This document shows positions 52,690 through 62,407 of a stretch of 64,000 bases of DNA, in pieces. A model generated the notes under the pieces. That model was not told the origin of the DNA. It saw only the letters and a list, made by a program, of their open reading frames with translations, and did no database searches. How positions within the stretch are numbered: position 1 is the first letter of the stretch; each line of letters starts with the position of its first letter. The stretch is taken from the NCBI RefSeq assembly GCF_021869535.1, contig NW_026262659.1:7750001-7814000 (forward strand), given 5' to 3'. The stretch comes from Mytilus californianus. Lineage: Eukaryota; Mollusca; Bivalvia; Mytilida; Mytilidae. The translations under genes were made by a program, and so were the position numbers.

Positions 52690-52985
52690 AATATAAAAAC
52701 GAAGAGATGGGATGGGATATGATTGCTAATAAGGCAACTATCCACCGGAGTTCAAATATGAAGTGGATGTAAGCAATTATAGACAATCGTAAGGCCTTCA
52801 ACAATGACAAAAACCTGATACTGTAAAGTCGTCTATAAAAGGCCCGATATGAAAAGTGTGAACAATTCAAACGAAAAAACTAATGGCCTAATTATACATA
52901 ACAAAACAATTTACAAAATATCAAATATGAGTCGAGACATGAACCAACGAAAACCACTAAATTACAGGCTCCTGACCTGGGACAG
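52690..52985 (-). repeat. Tail family B
   Basis: Contains ACTATCCACCGGAGTTCAAA and ACTAAATTACAGGCTCCTGA. It is followed in the same orientation by a second copy starting 25 bp later. A short ATTTGTCACTGGGC-type repeat precedes it at 52588-52660 (minus). Confidence 0.75.
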
Positions 52986-53009
52986 GCAAATAAAGAATAT
53001 GGTAGGGTT

Positions 53010-53450
53010 GATATAAAAACGAAGATGTGGTATGATTGCAAATGAGACATCTCTCCACAAGAGACCATATTACACAGAAATCAACAGCTTTAAGTCACCG
53101 TACGGCCTTCGACAATAAGCAAAGCCTACACCGCATAGTAAGCTATAAAAGGCCCCGAAATCACAAATGTAAAACAATTCAAACGAGAAAACTAACGGCC
53201 GAATTAATGTACAAAAAAAGAACGAAACACAAATATGTATAACACAGCAACAAACGGCAACTACTGAATTACAGGCTCCTGACTTGGGTCAAGCACATAC
53301 ATACAGAATGTGGCAGGGTTAAACATGTTAGCGGGATCCCAATCCTCCCCCTAACCTGGGACAGTGGTGTAACAGTACAACAACATGTTTGTGAGCACTC
53401 AACCCATCCCGAAGCTGGGACAGTGGTGTAACAGTACAATAAAAGAACAA
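53010..53450 (-). repeat. Tail family B, long copy
   Basis: The most complete tail-B of the window: GAAGATGTGGTATGATTGCA, GTAAGCTATAAAAGGCCCCG, ACATACATACAGAATGTGGC and T-G-G-G-A-C-A-G-T-G-G-T-G-T-A-A-C-A-G, with a short duplicated end. Confidence 0.8.
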
Positions 53451-53714
53451 CCTGCACTAATCAGTTGCAATTAGTCAAAAGATCGGTACGAGACACACAA
53501 AAAAAAACTAACATTAAGACAATAGACACAAAGCACCGACATTAGAGTATTTTCAATTACTCAGTGGAAGTTTGCTCAAAGCTAATAACAACTAGTACTG
53601 AAATAAATCTTGTTCTCCCAGACTGAAGTATCAATCAGTACACAACGCGCGGCAAAGGATTTATTAAAAAAGAAAACAGTCTGAGAAACGTCTGGTTTAC
53701 GTTGTATATAGATA

Positions 53715-53925
53715 TAAGAAGATGTGGTATGAGTGCCAATGAGACAACTCTCCATCCAAGTCATAATTTGTAAACCATTATAGGTCAAAGTACGGTTTTC
53801 AACACGGAGCCTTGGCTCACACCGAACAGCAAGCTATAAAGGGCCCCCCAAAAATGACTAGTGTAAAACCATTCAAACGGGAAAACCAACGGTGCCGTCT
53901 AATCTATTTAAAAAAAAAACGATAT
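53715..53925 (-). repeat. Tail family B, variant subfamily
   Basis: GAAGATGTGGTATGAGTGCC and GCCTTGGCTCACACCGAACA. It is the same subfamily as the 8258-8625 copy, 5' part only. A short ATTTGCCACTGGACAC repeat follows at 54277-54335 (minus). Confidence 0.7.
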
Positions 53926-54417
53926 ACTTGCATATAGATCCATATACAATGAAAGTTTTTGAAAAATTGTGGTCCGAACGTTTTGACCATCGAAATTTTG
54001 CAATAGAAGTCTAGGTTAGTCTATGAAAAGGTATATACTATGAAATTTAGAGCGAGGGGCTTTCAAATATCCTGGATCCGACCCTTGGGTTCCCTTTAAA
54101 GTGACTAATCACAAACTTAAAAGACTGTAAGCGCCGCAAACGCCGACGCCAAAAACAGGACGCCTCAGTCGAGGTAAGAAAAGATCCGAATAGATTTTTT
54201 TAAAAAGATTAAGAAATTGAAATATAAAAATGACTTCCTCTTTATTCCGTACATATTTTTCCTATTAAATCATATAGATTTATTGATTGTTTGTTGCTTT
54301 GTGTCCAGTGGCAAATATTTCATGCATTGTCAGGACAAAAAAAAAGACAGAGATGTAGACTATCAATAAAGTATAGTGTTAATTATGATTTTAATCATTA
54401 AATTCCAAAAAAAAACA

Positions 54418-55604
54418 TTATTTTGTTTTTGTATTAACACACCCTAAGAGTTTGTACTTTTCAAACAGGTTAACAATACACCTGTCTGGGTATTCTATAT
54501 TTTCATACGCTTTGACGGTCTTTGGTGTAAGTTTTTTGTCTTTAATGCCTCCTGAATTTGTTTTTGATATGTCTTCCTTGTAAAGAATATATCTTTTTTG
54601 TACTTCCGAATCTATGTATGGCCCTGTTATCTGTGGATTTTTGTTTAACCTCAAATTACGATGTTCTGTACCACCACGATGTTCTGTACCACCACGATGT
54701 TCTGTACCACCACGATGTTCTGTACCACCACGATATTCTGTACCACCACGATGTTCTGTACCACCACGATGTTCTGTACCACCACGATATTCTGTACCAC
54801 CACGATGTTCTGTACCACCACGATGTTCTGTACCACCACGATATTCTGTACCACCACGATGTTCTGTACCACCACGATGTTCTGTACCACCACGATGTTC
54901 TGTACCACCACGATGTTCTGTACCACCACGATATTCTGTACCACCACGATGTTCTGTACCACCACGATATTCTGTACCACCACGATGTTCTGTACCACCA
55001 CGTAAGGTAAAGTGTATGCCATTCAAGTACACCATTGTATCCAGCAGTTTTTGGGGGTTATCAGAACATATGACTGTTCTCTCCCACAAGATGTTTTCCT
55101 CCAGACTTGAAATGGGTTCTGCTCTTCTTCGACTCGCGGCACCTAACCCTTCTGCTGATCTCTTCTTCATCACAGAGTCCATTACTTTGCGGCATTTGAC
55201 ATAGTTAGGTTGAGTAAGCAGGTTTACTGATGCATCACTCAATCGAATTTGGCCATGTAAGGCCACAAACAACTGGTACAATGACGGTGACGGGTAGTCT
55301 TTTCCATCGGTCTTTTTTACTTCAGCTAGGAAATATTGCAAAGCTGTGTCTCTTATACTTGGTTCCATTTCTGTAATATTCTGTGTGATTGCTTCGACAG
55401 GGATGGGTAGATTGTCGCTAACTGGGCGAGCCCTCCTCTCATTTTGCCAAATAAAGAAAACGTTATAGCCCCGTTTATAATGAGCTCGCGTAGACTGTGG
55501 TACTGCGGACTCTATTAAATCCGAAATATCTTCAGACGTAACGGGTAGTTTATGTCTAAACTCTGGACAATCTTCATCACTATATTTTGATGTTGAACCA
55601 GTTT
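54418..55604 (-). CDS. Recombinase-like gene exon 2
   Basis: Open for 395 codons including the TGA/TAA-class stop at the low-coordinate end. The frame is open upstream of the in-frame ATG at 55368 back to the acceptor at 55605-55606, which argues that 55368 is not the real start. The region before that ATG contains KRGYNVFFIWQNERRARP, a conserved first helix of the domain. The minisatellite lies at 54661-55002. The several overlapping ORFs in this interval on both strands arise only because the 18-bp repeat is stop-free in many frames. Confidence 0.75.
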
Positions 55605-57102
55605 CTAAAATTGAAAAATTTCAATACAAATTGACAGGTTTGAAAATAGTTGTTGTATTTCATATGTCATGAAAAGTCACATTTTGACTAGTTAATTGAT
55701 TATTTACAGTTCAGTTGCAAATATAAACAGCATATTGAGAACGATAGCACGTTAATATATGAAATAGTAAAACTTGCTTTATTTATCAATGACATACTGA
55801 GCCGGACTAAAAAATTGTAAACTACCAAGTTCAAAGAAATAAATGGGGTTCTTTGATAAGCTGAATCTAACTGTGTATTTAGATTTTGGATCTTGGGCCC
55901 TGTTATCAAATTGGTCCACATTGAGGTCCAAAGGGTCCAAGATTAAAATTTTGTTTGATTACATCAAAAATTAAAGTTTTTGAGGTTCTATGATATGCTG
56001 AATCTGTTCGTGTATTTAAATTTTGGATATTGGACCATAATAGGTAAAAGTCCAATTTCAAAATTTTTAGTTCTTTGACCACATTTATACTGTGTCAGAA
56101 ACCTATGATGCGTCAAATTTTTAATCACAATCCAAATTCAGAGCTCATCAAGTTTGATATAGTGTCCATACTTGCCCCAACTGTTCAGGGTTCGACCTCT
56201 GCGATCGTATCAAGTTGCGCCCTGCGGAGCATTTTATTGTCAATTGGACATTATAAACTTGAGAGAAAAGTTTTGTAACCTCACTATGTTGGCATGAAGA
56301 AATTAAGACAACTGTTATATCTTAGATATAGATATACTAATAGCGTTTTTTAAATTCTCATTGTATTATATCTAATCTTTTATCTTTTAATGCATCTGTT
56401 ATTATCCGGTTTTGGGTAGGATTCAGATTTGAAACATCCTTAAGATTAATTTGAATGATCTTTAGATTCAAAAGAGGATAGTTCGTGCATACATACATTT
56501 AAGACGAAATAATTTTGAAAATAAATTAATCTTATCCAAGTGAATCGATTGGGTTTCTTTATCTGTTCTGGAATTTTGTATAACCCATTAGATGTAATCG
56601 ATCCCTTATTTGGGACGTAAGCAAAAAACAGTAAACCAATCAATCCCATATTCGCAAAAAAATCTACAGCGGTCATTCAGGACAGAACATTGACCAATAT
56701 CGTAAATAGATTGAATTAAATTCTATATATTGAATAAAGTGCAAATCAGGGAATGTACATCAAATTAATGTGTGCCTATATAAAGAAATGACACTAAAAT
56801 AGAATTGTATGGAAGATTTACGGGGATAGGAGAATTCGAGGTCGCTAACCTCCAAATATGGTTCCGATTATATATATTAATACTGAAATGCATGATTTCA
56901 GCCTCAAATAAGTACCTGGTTTTGATGAATGGTTGGAAGCATCTGTATCTTTTTTTTCTACTGTAGTCTCCTCCTCAGACAAATTAAGAAAGTCAAGATT
57001 TTCATGGTGCGAAAAAAATCCAAATTCAACCAATTCCTTGTTTTCAAATGCTTGTGAGAATTTATTTTGCGTAAGAAAAACATTTATGCCGAGATCCATC
57101 AT
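54418..57102 (-). CDS. Crypton/DUF3504-like recombinase-derived protein with in-frame minisatellite, two exons
   Basis: Exon 1 (57102-56916) joins exon 2 (55604-54418) through donor CCAG|GTACTT and acceptor CAATTTTAG. The split codon restores glutamate, giving 457 residues. The start is the M-M-D-L pair; an in-frame TAG lies a little upstream. Residues about 1-85 are acidic and low-complexity (S-E-E-E, D-E-D). The body carries KRGYNVFFIWQNERR and YFLAEVKKTDGKDYPSPSLY, then an L-R-G-G-T-E-H block, then YKEDISKTNSGGIKDKK and P-D-R-C-I-V-N-L-F-E-K-Y. From memory these match the DUF3504 domain of ZMYM/QRICH/KCTD1-related proteins, derived from Crypton tyrosine recombinases. Residues 264-377 are 19 copies of RGGTE(H/Y). 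The protein ends 80 residues later, so the part that would hold the usual H-x-x-R and tyrosine is absent. Enzyme activity is not expected. It may be a domesticated protein or a decaying copy; transcription is unknown. Confidence 0.7.
54661..55002. repeat. 18-bp coding minisatellite, 19 perfect-length copies
   Basis: Unit on the plus strand is ATGTTCTGTACCACCACG, 342 bp in all. Only one base varies: the third base of ATG is A in copies 5, 8, 11, 16 and 18, changing histidine to tyrosine in the minus-strand protein (14 H, 5 Y). Complete length conservation and a single variable site point to recent expansion or strong homogenisation. Confidence 0.98.
55620..56250. repeat. Bivalve-type interspersed repeat in the recombinase-like gene intron
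   Basis: Segments GTTATCAAATTGGTCCACAT, AGGTCCAAAGGGTCCAAGAT, G-G-T-T-C-T-A-T-G-A-T-A-T-G-C-T-G-A-A-T-C-T and GTTCAGGGTTCGACCTCTGC belong to a repeat I recall as very abundant in bivalve genomes. Boundaries are approximate (roughly 55800-56240). Confidence 0.6.
56916..57102 (-). CDS. Recombinase-like gene exon 1
   Basis: Encodes residues 1-62 plus one base: M-M-D-L-G-I, then FSQAFENKELVEFGFFSHHE, an acidic stretch L-S-E-E-E-T-T-V-E-K-K-D and a serine-rich end H-S-S-K-P. The donor sequence CCAG|GTACTT fits, and its phase (1) matches exon 2. The exon itself has no recognised domain; it was joined because the splice restores an open frame into conserved sequence. Confidence 0.6.
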
Positions 57103-57639
57103 TATAAATGCAGAAATGCAACTGCTAGCGCGGTAAAAATTCACACGCTAAATCACGTGAATTTTCGAAGACTTATTATGGATTGAGGTTAGGCTGGTCC
57201 TCTCCCTTGCAACATACGGGTATGTCAGAGCCAAACAGATAAAGGACAGGGAACCAGTCTAGGATTAAGGTCTTAAATAGGTTTTTCATATCAGGTGCAA
57301 ATAAAAAAAAAACTTTTCAATAAAATATTCACACCTTAAAGACGTAGCTATTTTCAAAATAATTAAATATATCATGTATTTTTCATTATATTTTTAATAA
57401 ACGTAAAACAAAATTAGTTACTTAAGGTAGTAGTTTAAAAAAAAAATTCAGTACATTTGTGTCCGTTTTTATCCATTCTTTATTTCATTATCATATATGT
57501 ATTGTGTTGTGAACACTTTTAATTGCCATATATATACGAAGCACTGACAAATCAATTATAATAGAATTATAGACTCGTCCGCAAAAGGGAGAGAAGGTTT
57601 TTGTATTTATTAACAAATATGTTAATTTGGGATTTTTTA
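57103..57639. other. Upstream of the recombinase-like gene
   Basis: Would hold the promoter of the minus-strand gene. No convincing core element is visible. AT-rich, no repeats identified. Confidence 0.35.
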
Positions 57640-57648
57640 ATATGGTTT

Positions 57649-57795
57649 GTAAGTCAATAAAAGTTCAATTTTAAGTTAATATTGAAATTAAAAGACCTAC
57701 GAACAAAAAGGGGTATTAAATCTTAACACCCCTTTTTGTTCGTTGGTCTTTTAATTTCAATATTAACTTATAATTGAACTTTTACTATTACTTAC
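57649..57795. repeat. Foldback element, roughly 66-bp arms
   Basis: Arms 57649-57714 and 57728-57795 are near-perfect inverses (CTACGAACAAAAAGGGGT against ACCCCTTTTTGTTCGTTG), with a 13-bp loop. Flanked by AT-rich DNA. Confidence 0.9.
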
Positions 57796-57799
57796 ATAA

Positions 57800-60177
57800 A
57801 TGTAAAAATTGAATTATTTCAGTACTAATCTTCCGTCACTATCAATAAATTTATTGAATAGTTCGTAGCTCAGTGATTTCTTAATTAAAATAGCTACACC
57901 CCTACTAGCCGTAGTATCATGACTACAAAAATATCATATTCCGTTTTACTATTCATTTCCCTTTCAATAATTTCATCAAAATGTGTTTCTTGTAAAAAAA
58001 ACTTATAATGCTTTTTTGAGCCGTAACCCATTGTATATCTCTATTTCTCTTTTCCGTTGAACTAATTCCGTTAATATTGAGACTACATAGATAAATTGTA
58101 TTTGTAAATGTCATAGTTAATAATACATAAGTTATAATTGTACTTAAATTTCAACACACAACACAAAATAATAATTTTATAACACTTAATTGCTACACAA
58201 TTGAAATACATATTCATCATTTTAGTTAATACATAGTTGTTTCACATTTTTTTACAACATATATAATAATTACAAGTACCTACCTTGACCTAAATGATAT
58301 TGAACCTCGTGTATGTTTTGTGAATTTTAAAACGCAGTGTAATCTTATTTGGATAGTTTGTTGGTGTAGGAATTAACGCATGATAGTTGAATAATTCAGA
58401 ATTAAAAAAATATAAACACGTTATAAATTTCATGCGTCCGAAGAGCTTTTCTGGATTTTCCTTTATCAGGAACGCTCAAAGCCGAATATTTGAGAGCCAA
58501 GGATGTATAAGGACCGAAAACGTTGAAGAGCTATAAACCAAAAAGGACCTTAAAAAATAGCCAAATCCATCTAAGGCCAACTTTGCCTGAGGGAGTTGAA
58601 ACCTTAGTTTCTGTATAATTTCAAAATTTATAAACGGGCAATTTTAGATAGTTTGTTATAAATCACGTCAATATATGTGTTTGAATGGAAAATACTATGC
58701 AAATATCTGCTATATCGACAACGTGTACTCGATTCAATTGAAAGGTGGAGAATGTTGTTACGGTTAAACGTAAATTGTTCGTTACATGTTTGATTGTACA
58801 TATATTGCTTTTTTTTAATATATAAAACTCTATATGAACCAGACATAAAACATATAACAATGTGGAACATACTTCGATATATTCTGAACCGCGAGGAATT
58901 TCTTCTGATCTACGCTAGCATGGTTTTTCAATTCAATACAGTGAAAATAGTCAGGTATTGTATCGTATATATCTCTACGTGGTTTGTACTTTGTGCATGT
59001 TATTTTCTGAGTTTTTAACGATTTAAGTTGCTGTGTGAGTTGTCCCAAACGGTGGTTAAATTTTGATTCCGATGAACAAATCCGCTTTATCCTGATAGCT
59101 TGGCTGTACGGAATGCTTCGGGAACAGTGTTTTGGGTGACAACTCTTCGGAGAGAGAAATTGGTGTTTGTTGGGCTATCTAACAAAAAGTGCCTAGAAAA
59201 TCAAGTTTGATTGATTGTCTTCCTTTTTTTCTCTGTTTTTCTTTTATTGTGTGTTATTTTTTATAATTTTGAATGCGAACAGAATATTTTTCCGTTTTTT
59301 GTTTATAAATCGCTTTTTCACGTATTTTTTAAGAAAATTAGTATATTCAATTTATCAATGATTATTTATTTATTTTTATTAAAGGGGCATTATCTGTCAA
59401 ATTCATATTCACCGATTTGACTCAAATGCTCATATTTGAGTTATAACATACAAAAACGTATATCCATATTTAAAAAAAGTCTAAAATGAACAATTAACAA
59501 TGCATGGACTCAATAATATTTATCAGCATTTCGTATGTATTTTAGTCTACTATGTGTGTAAATCATGATGTGGCTCGAATGATGTTTCCTCTTAAAAATT
59601 CAGTACATTACATGTATGTATGCTTAAAAATAAGTTAGAATATACATTTTTGTTTGTTAACAACAGATAATATACAGATTCATAATCATTAAAATGAAGT
59701 TTCAGCATAGCTCTTCAAGTGTTTCAGATCTGAACTCAGTGGTAATATAGGGCCTTATTAATGAAAGATGTTTAATTTTGAAAAGACGACACAACCATAA
59801 TTCTAATGCAATTATTTTGTATCAATGGTTCTGATTGGATGACAGTAAGCGTAAAATTCTCTATGTCCTTGTCTGTAACTAAGGAAGCCGACATTTTGAA
59901 TTGCGGAATGTATTGACATGTAATTTCTACAATAATAAGCAAAAAACTCACATGTTGCACCTAGAAATCTTCTTTTTATCAAATTTTATTACATTCTGAA
60001 GCGGTCAAGAAGCCAGAAAACGCCCGGTGTTTACGTTTGACGCCGGAAGCATACCTATGACGTCACCTAGTTTGGGGGCCAAAGAAGATAACATCTTTTC
60101 GCGGAATTTTCTTAAATGGAAATTTTACACTGAAATAATGATTGAAATTGAATTATGTACTTGTTTTGCATTAGAAT
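57800..60177. other. Gene-free stretch
   Basis: No gene recognised. A retroelement-type fragment at 58430-58500 (CTTTATCAGGAACGCTCAAA) is an inverted match to 39530-39600 (GCGTTCCTGATTAAGGTCAA) in lipoxygenase intron 14. Confidence 0.45.
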
Positions 60178-60345
60178 AGAGATAACTGTATTGTATTTGA
60201 AGCTTTGCGGACGTCCATCGGTAGTTTTACTGTCGCAAATACCCGTTTACCTGTCTCCGCTACGCGTCGCCAGGTAAACTAAATTTGCGACAGTAAAACT
60301 ACCGATGGACGTCCGCAAAGCTTCAAATACAATACAGTTATCTCT
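60178..60345. repeat. Near-perfect 168-bp palindrome
   Basis: Arms 60178-60240 and 60282-60345 match base for base (GCTTTGCGGACGTCCATCGG and its inverse), and the pairing continues inward with GTTTACCTG against CAGGTAAAC, leaving a loop of about 20 bp. It is richer in CpG than the surroundings. Confidence 0.95.
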
Positions 60346-60720
60346 TAAATGATTGACAGGGTTCATCGGTATCCTTTTAACGAACCAACGCGTATTCATT
60401 GTATCTCCTTAATATAAAACACGAAATTCTTTCGAAACAAGGTCTTTTAAAATTCAAACACATACACACTCAATCAAACAGAAAAATAACACACTACGAA
60501 ATTAAACTGACCACCCATATGTTTTTTGATTGTCATAAAGTTTTTAAAAACCATATAATATTTAACAATTTCTCTATTCAGAACATTTCTTGGCCCCACC
60601 CCCAATTTCCTAACTTAAATAGTATTTCTGTCGCTATTGGTGTGGACGAGTAGAACGTGTCTTAATTTCTGAGAGCCTCATTGTATATTTTGTAAATATA
60701 GTTCGCAAAAAATTTCTATT

Positions 60721-62407
60721 TATAGGTTGCAATTCTGTAAATATAGACAATGCAATTTCCCATAGGAACTCCCTTTGCGGCTAAAACTGTGACACTTTTA
60801 CTATGAAGTTTCGTGAAAAATAATATCCTAGAAAGGAAAGTTTATATGCACTACTATTTTATTCAAAGGTCAAAATATAGGGCTGTGCGGCATATTTTCA
60901 ACATTTATATGCCCTGAACTTCTAAGAGTTTAAACTTATACTAAAATTCTATACTACCCTTACCTCCATTTTTGGACCTCCTAAGAATTAAAATTTAGGC
61001 GCTACCATGTTTTTCTATACTGGTTACATTCCCAAGTGATGTCTCTATGAAATGAAACACAGAGATCATAAATGGGAACCAGTACGTTAACAAATTAACA
61101 TATCTATGAATATTATATATCTCCCCAAAAGAGGCGTGGTTTGAGAAACAGCTGTATTTACAAAGTGCAACCTATACAAACATTTATTCAAATAGAAAAC
61201 TCTCTAAAAACACTTTTTCTCAAAACAATACTTATTTATCAGATTTATAGCCTTAAAGAAATCACTGCATATACTCTAAGTTTCCTTTTACAGTACATTT
61301 TATACCCCTACCCCTGTTTCAATTTTTTAAAGAATTTGAAAACAAGACTTTAATAATTGCCAGCTTACCCTATGTGCATGTTTTCTGACATTAACTGTCT
61401 AAAACCTGTTTGAAACTATTCTGATAACAAATTGAAAGCATTTTAAAATACTATAAATGTAATGTTTAGTAGTTAATCATTCCAACATTCAAGATTATAC
61501 AAAGTATCCAATCCTGCCTGTGTCTCCAGTCCACATCTTACTGTATGCCTATTTGTCAATGAAAGTTCACAATTTCTGCCTCAAATGGTCAGTTTAGAAT
61601 TCATGTTACAACAGTATCATCCCTAACCATATATCTAACATAAGTTAGTTAATATATGAACTACAAGTGTTTAAACAAAGCCATATTTGCAAAAGTTGTA
61701 TTTATGAAGATATCAGTCTGGTGCATAAATTCACTGAATGTTTGATAGAAATGACTGCTTACATCTGATTTTTGCATAACTTCCTACCACAGTTATTGTT
61801 TTCCTTACAAAAGACCTTTGAAATAATAAAAGCATAGCATTTAGAAGTTAAATTATCTGTTTTATGACCCAGGGGGAGGCATTTTTCTCTGTTTTTTGCC
61901 CCTGGGGCCTCACATTTCCTATTTTTTTTTCCCTGTTTCTAGCAATGTGGAATAATTGGTACATATTTAGGATAGAACACACTATTGTAAGTTTTATTGA
62001 GGTCTTTTTGAAATTCTAGCTTGTACTTTTTATGCCGCAGTCACAAAAAAGCACATTTAGGTGTTACGGCTTACTTTTGGGTTATCGACAGGACAAAAAC
62101 ACCCCAACAAAAATATTTAAGAAGGATCAATGAGTTGCAATGACTGCGAAGGGTAAATATAAGCACTTCTAAACAATTTAAATTACAAATAGGCATATAT
62201 CATGAATTTATTTTTTATTCAGGGCTTTAAGTAAACAATGCATACTGTAAACTGTGAATTTATGCTGACTCATCATAGTTTAGGCCCAGGATTTTTTTTC
62301 AATCTTCATGAAATATTTATAAAACTTCATATTTGAGTTAAATCCTTAAAAATCTCTGAGATAAACAAGATTTTGTGAAATTCTGTATGTTCTAATTTTT
62401 AACCCTA
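60721..62407 (+). repeat. 1,687-bp tandem duplication, first copy
   Basis: Starts TATAGGTTGCAATTCTGTAA. The same sequence restarts at 62408 with virtually no differences. It contains a 70-codon frame (61141-61353) repeated identically at 62828-63040; identity here reflects recent duplication, not selection. There is no known domain. Confidence 0.95.

Noticed and set aside
54661-55002. CRISPR-like or bacterial repeat array
   Set aside because: Repeats are contiguous with no spacers, and the window is plainly animal DNA.
54558-55204. Plus-strand frames of 150, 196 and 114 codons and a minus-strand V-V-V-Q-N-I frame
   Set aside because: They exist only because the 18-bp repeat has no stop in most frames. 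Outside the repeat they show no conserved sequence, unlike the RGGTEH frame, whose flanks match a known domain.
54418-55368. Starting the recombinase-like protein at the ATG at 55368
   Set aside because: The frame stays open and domain-like upstream to a good acceptor, and splicing to 57102-56916 restores a continuous frame.
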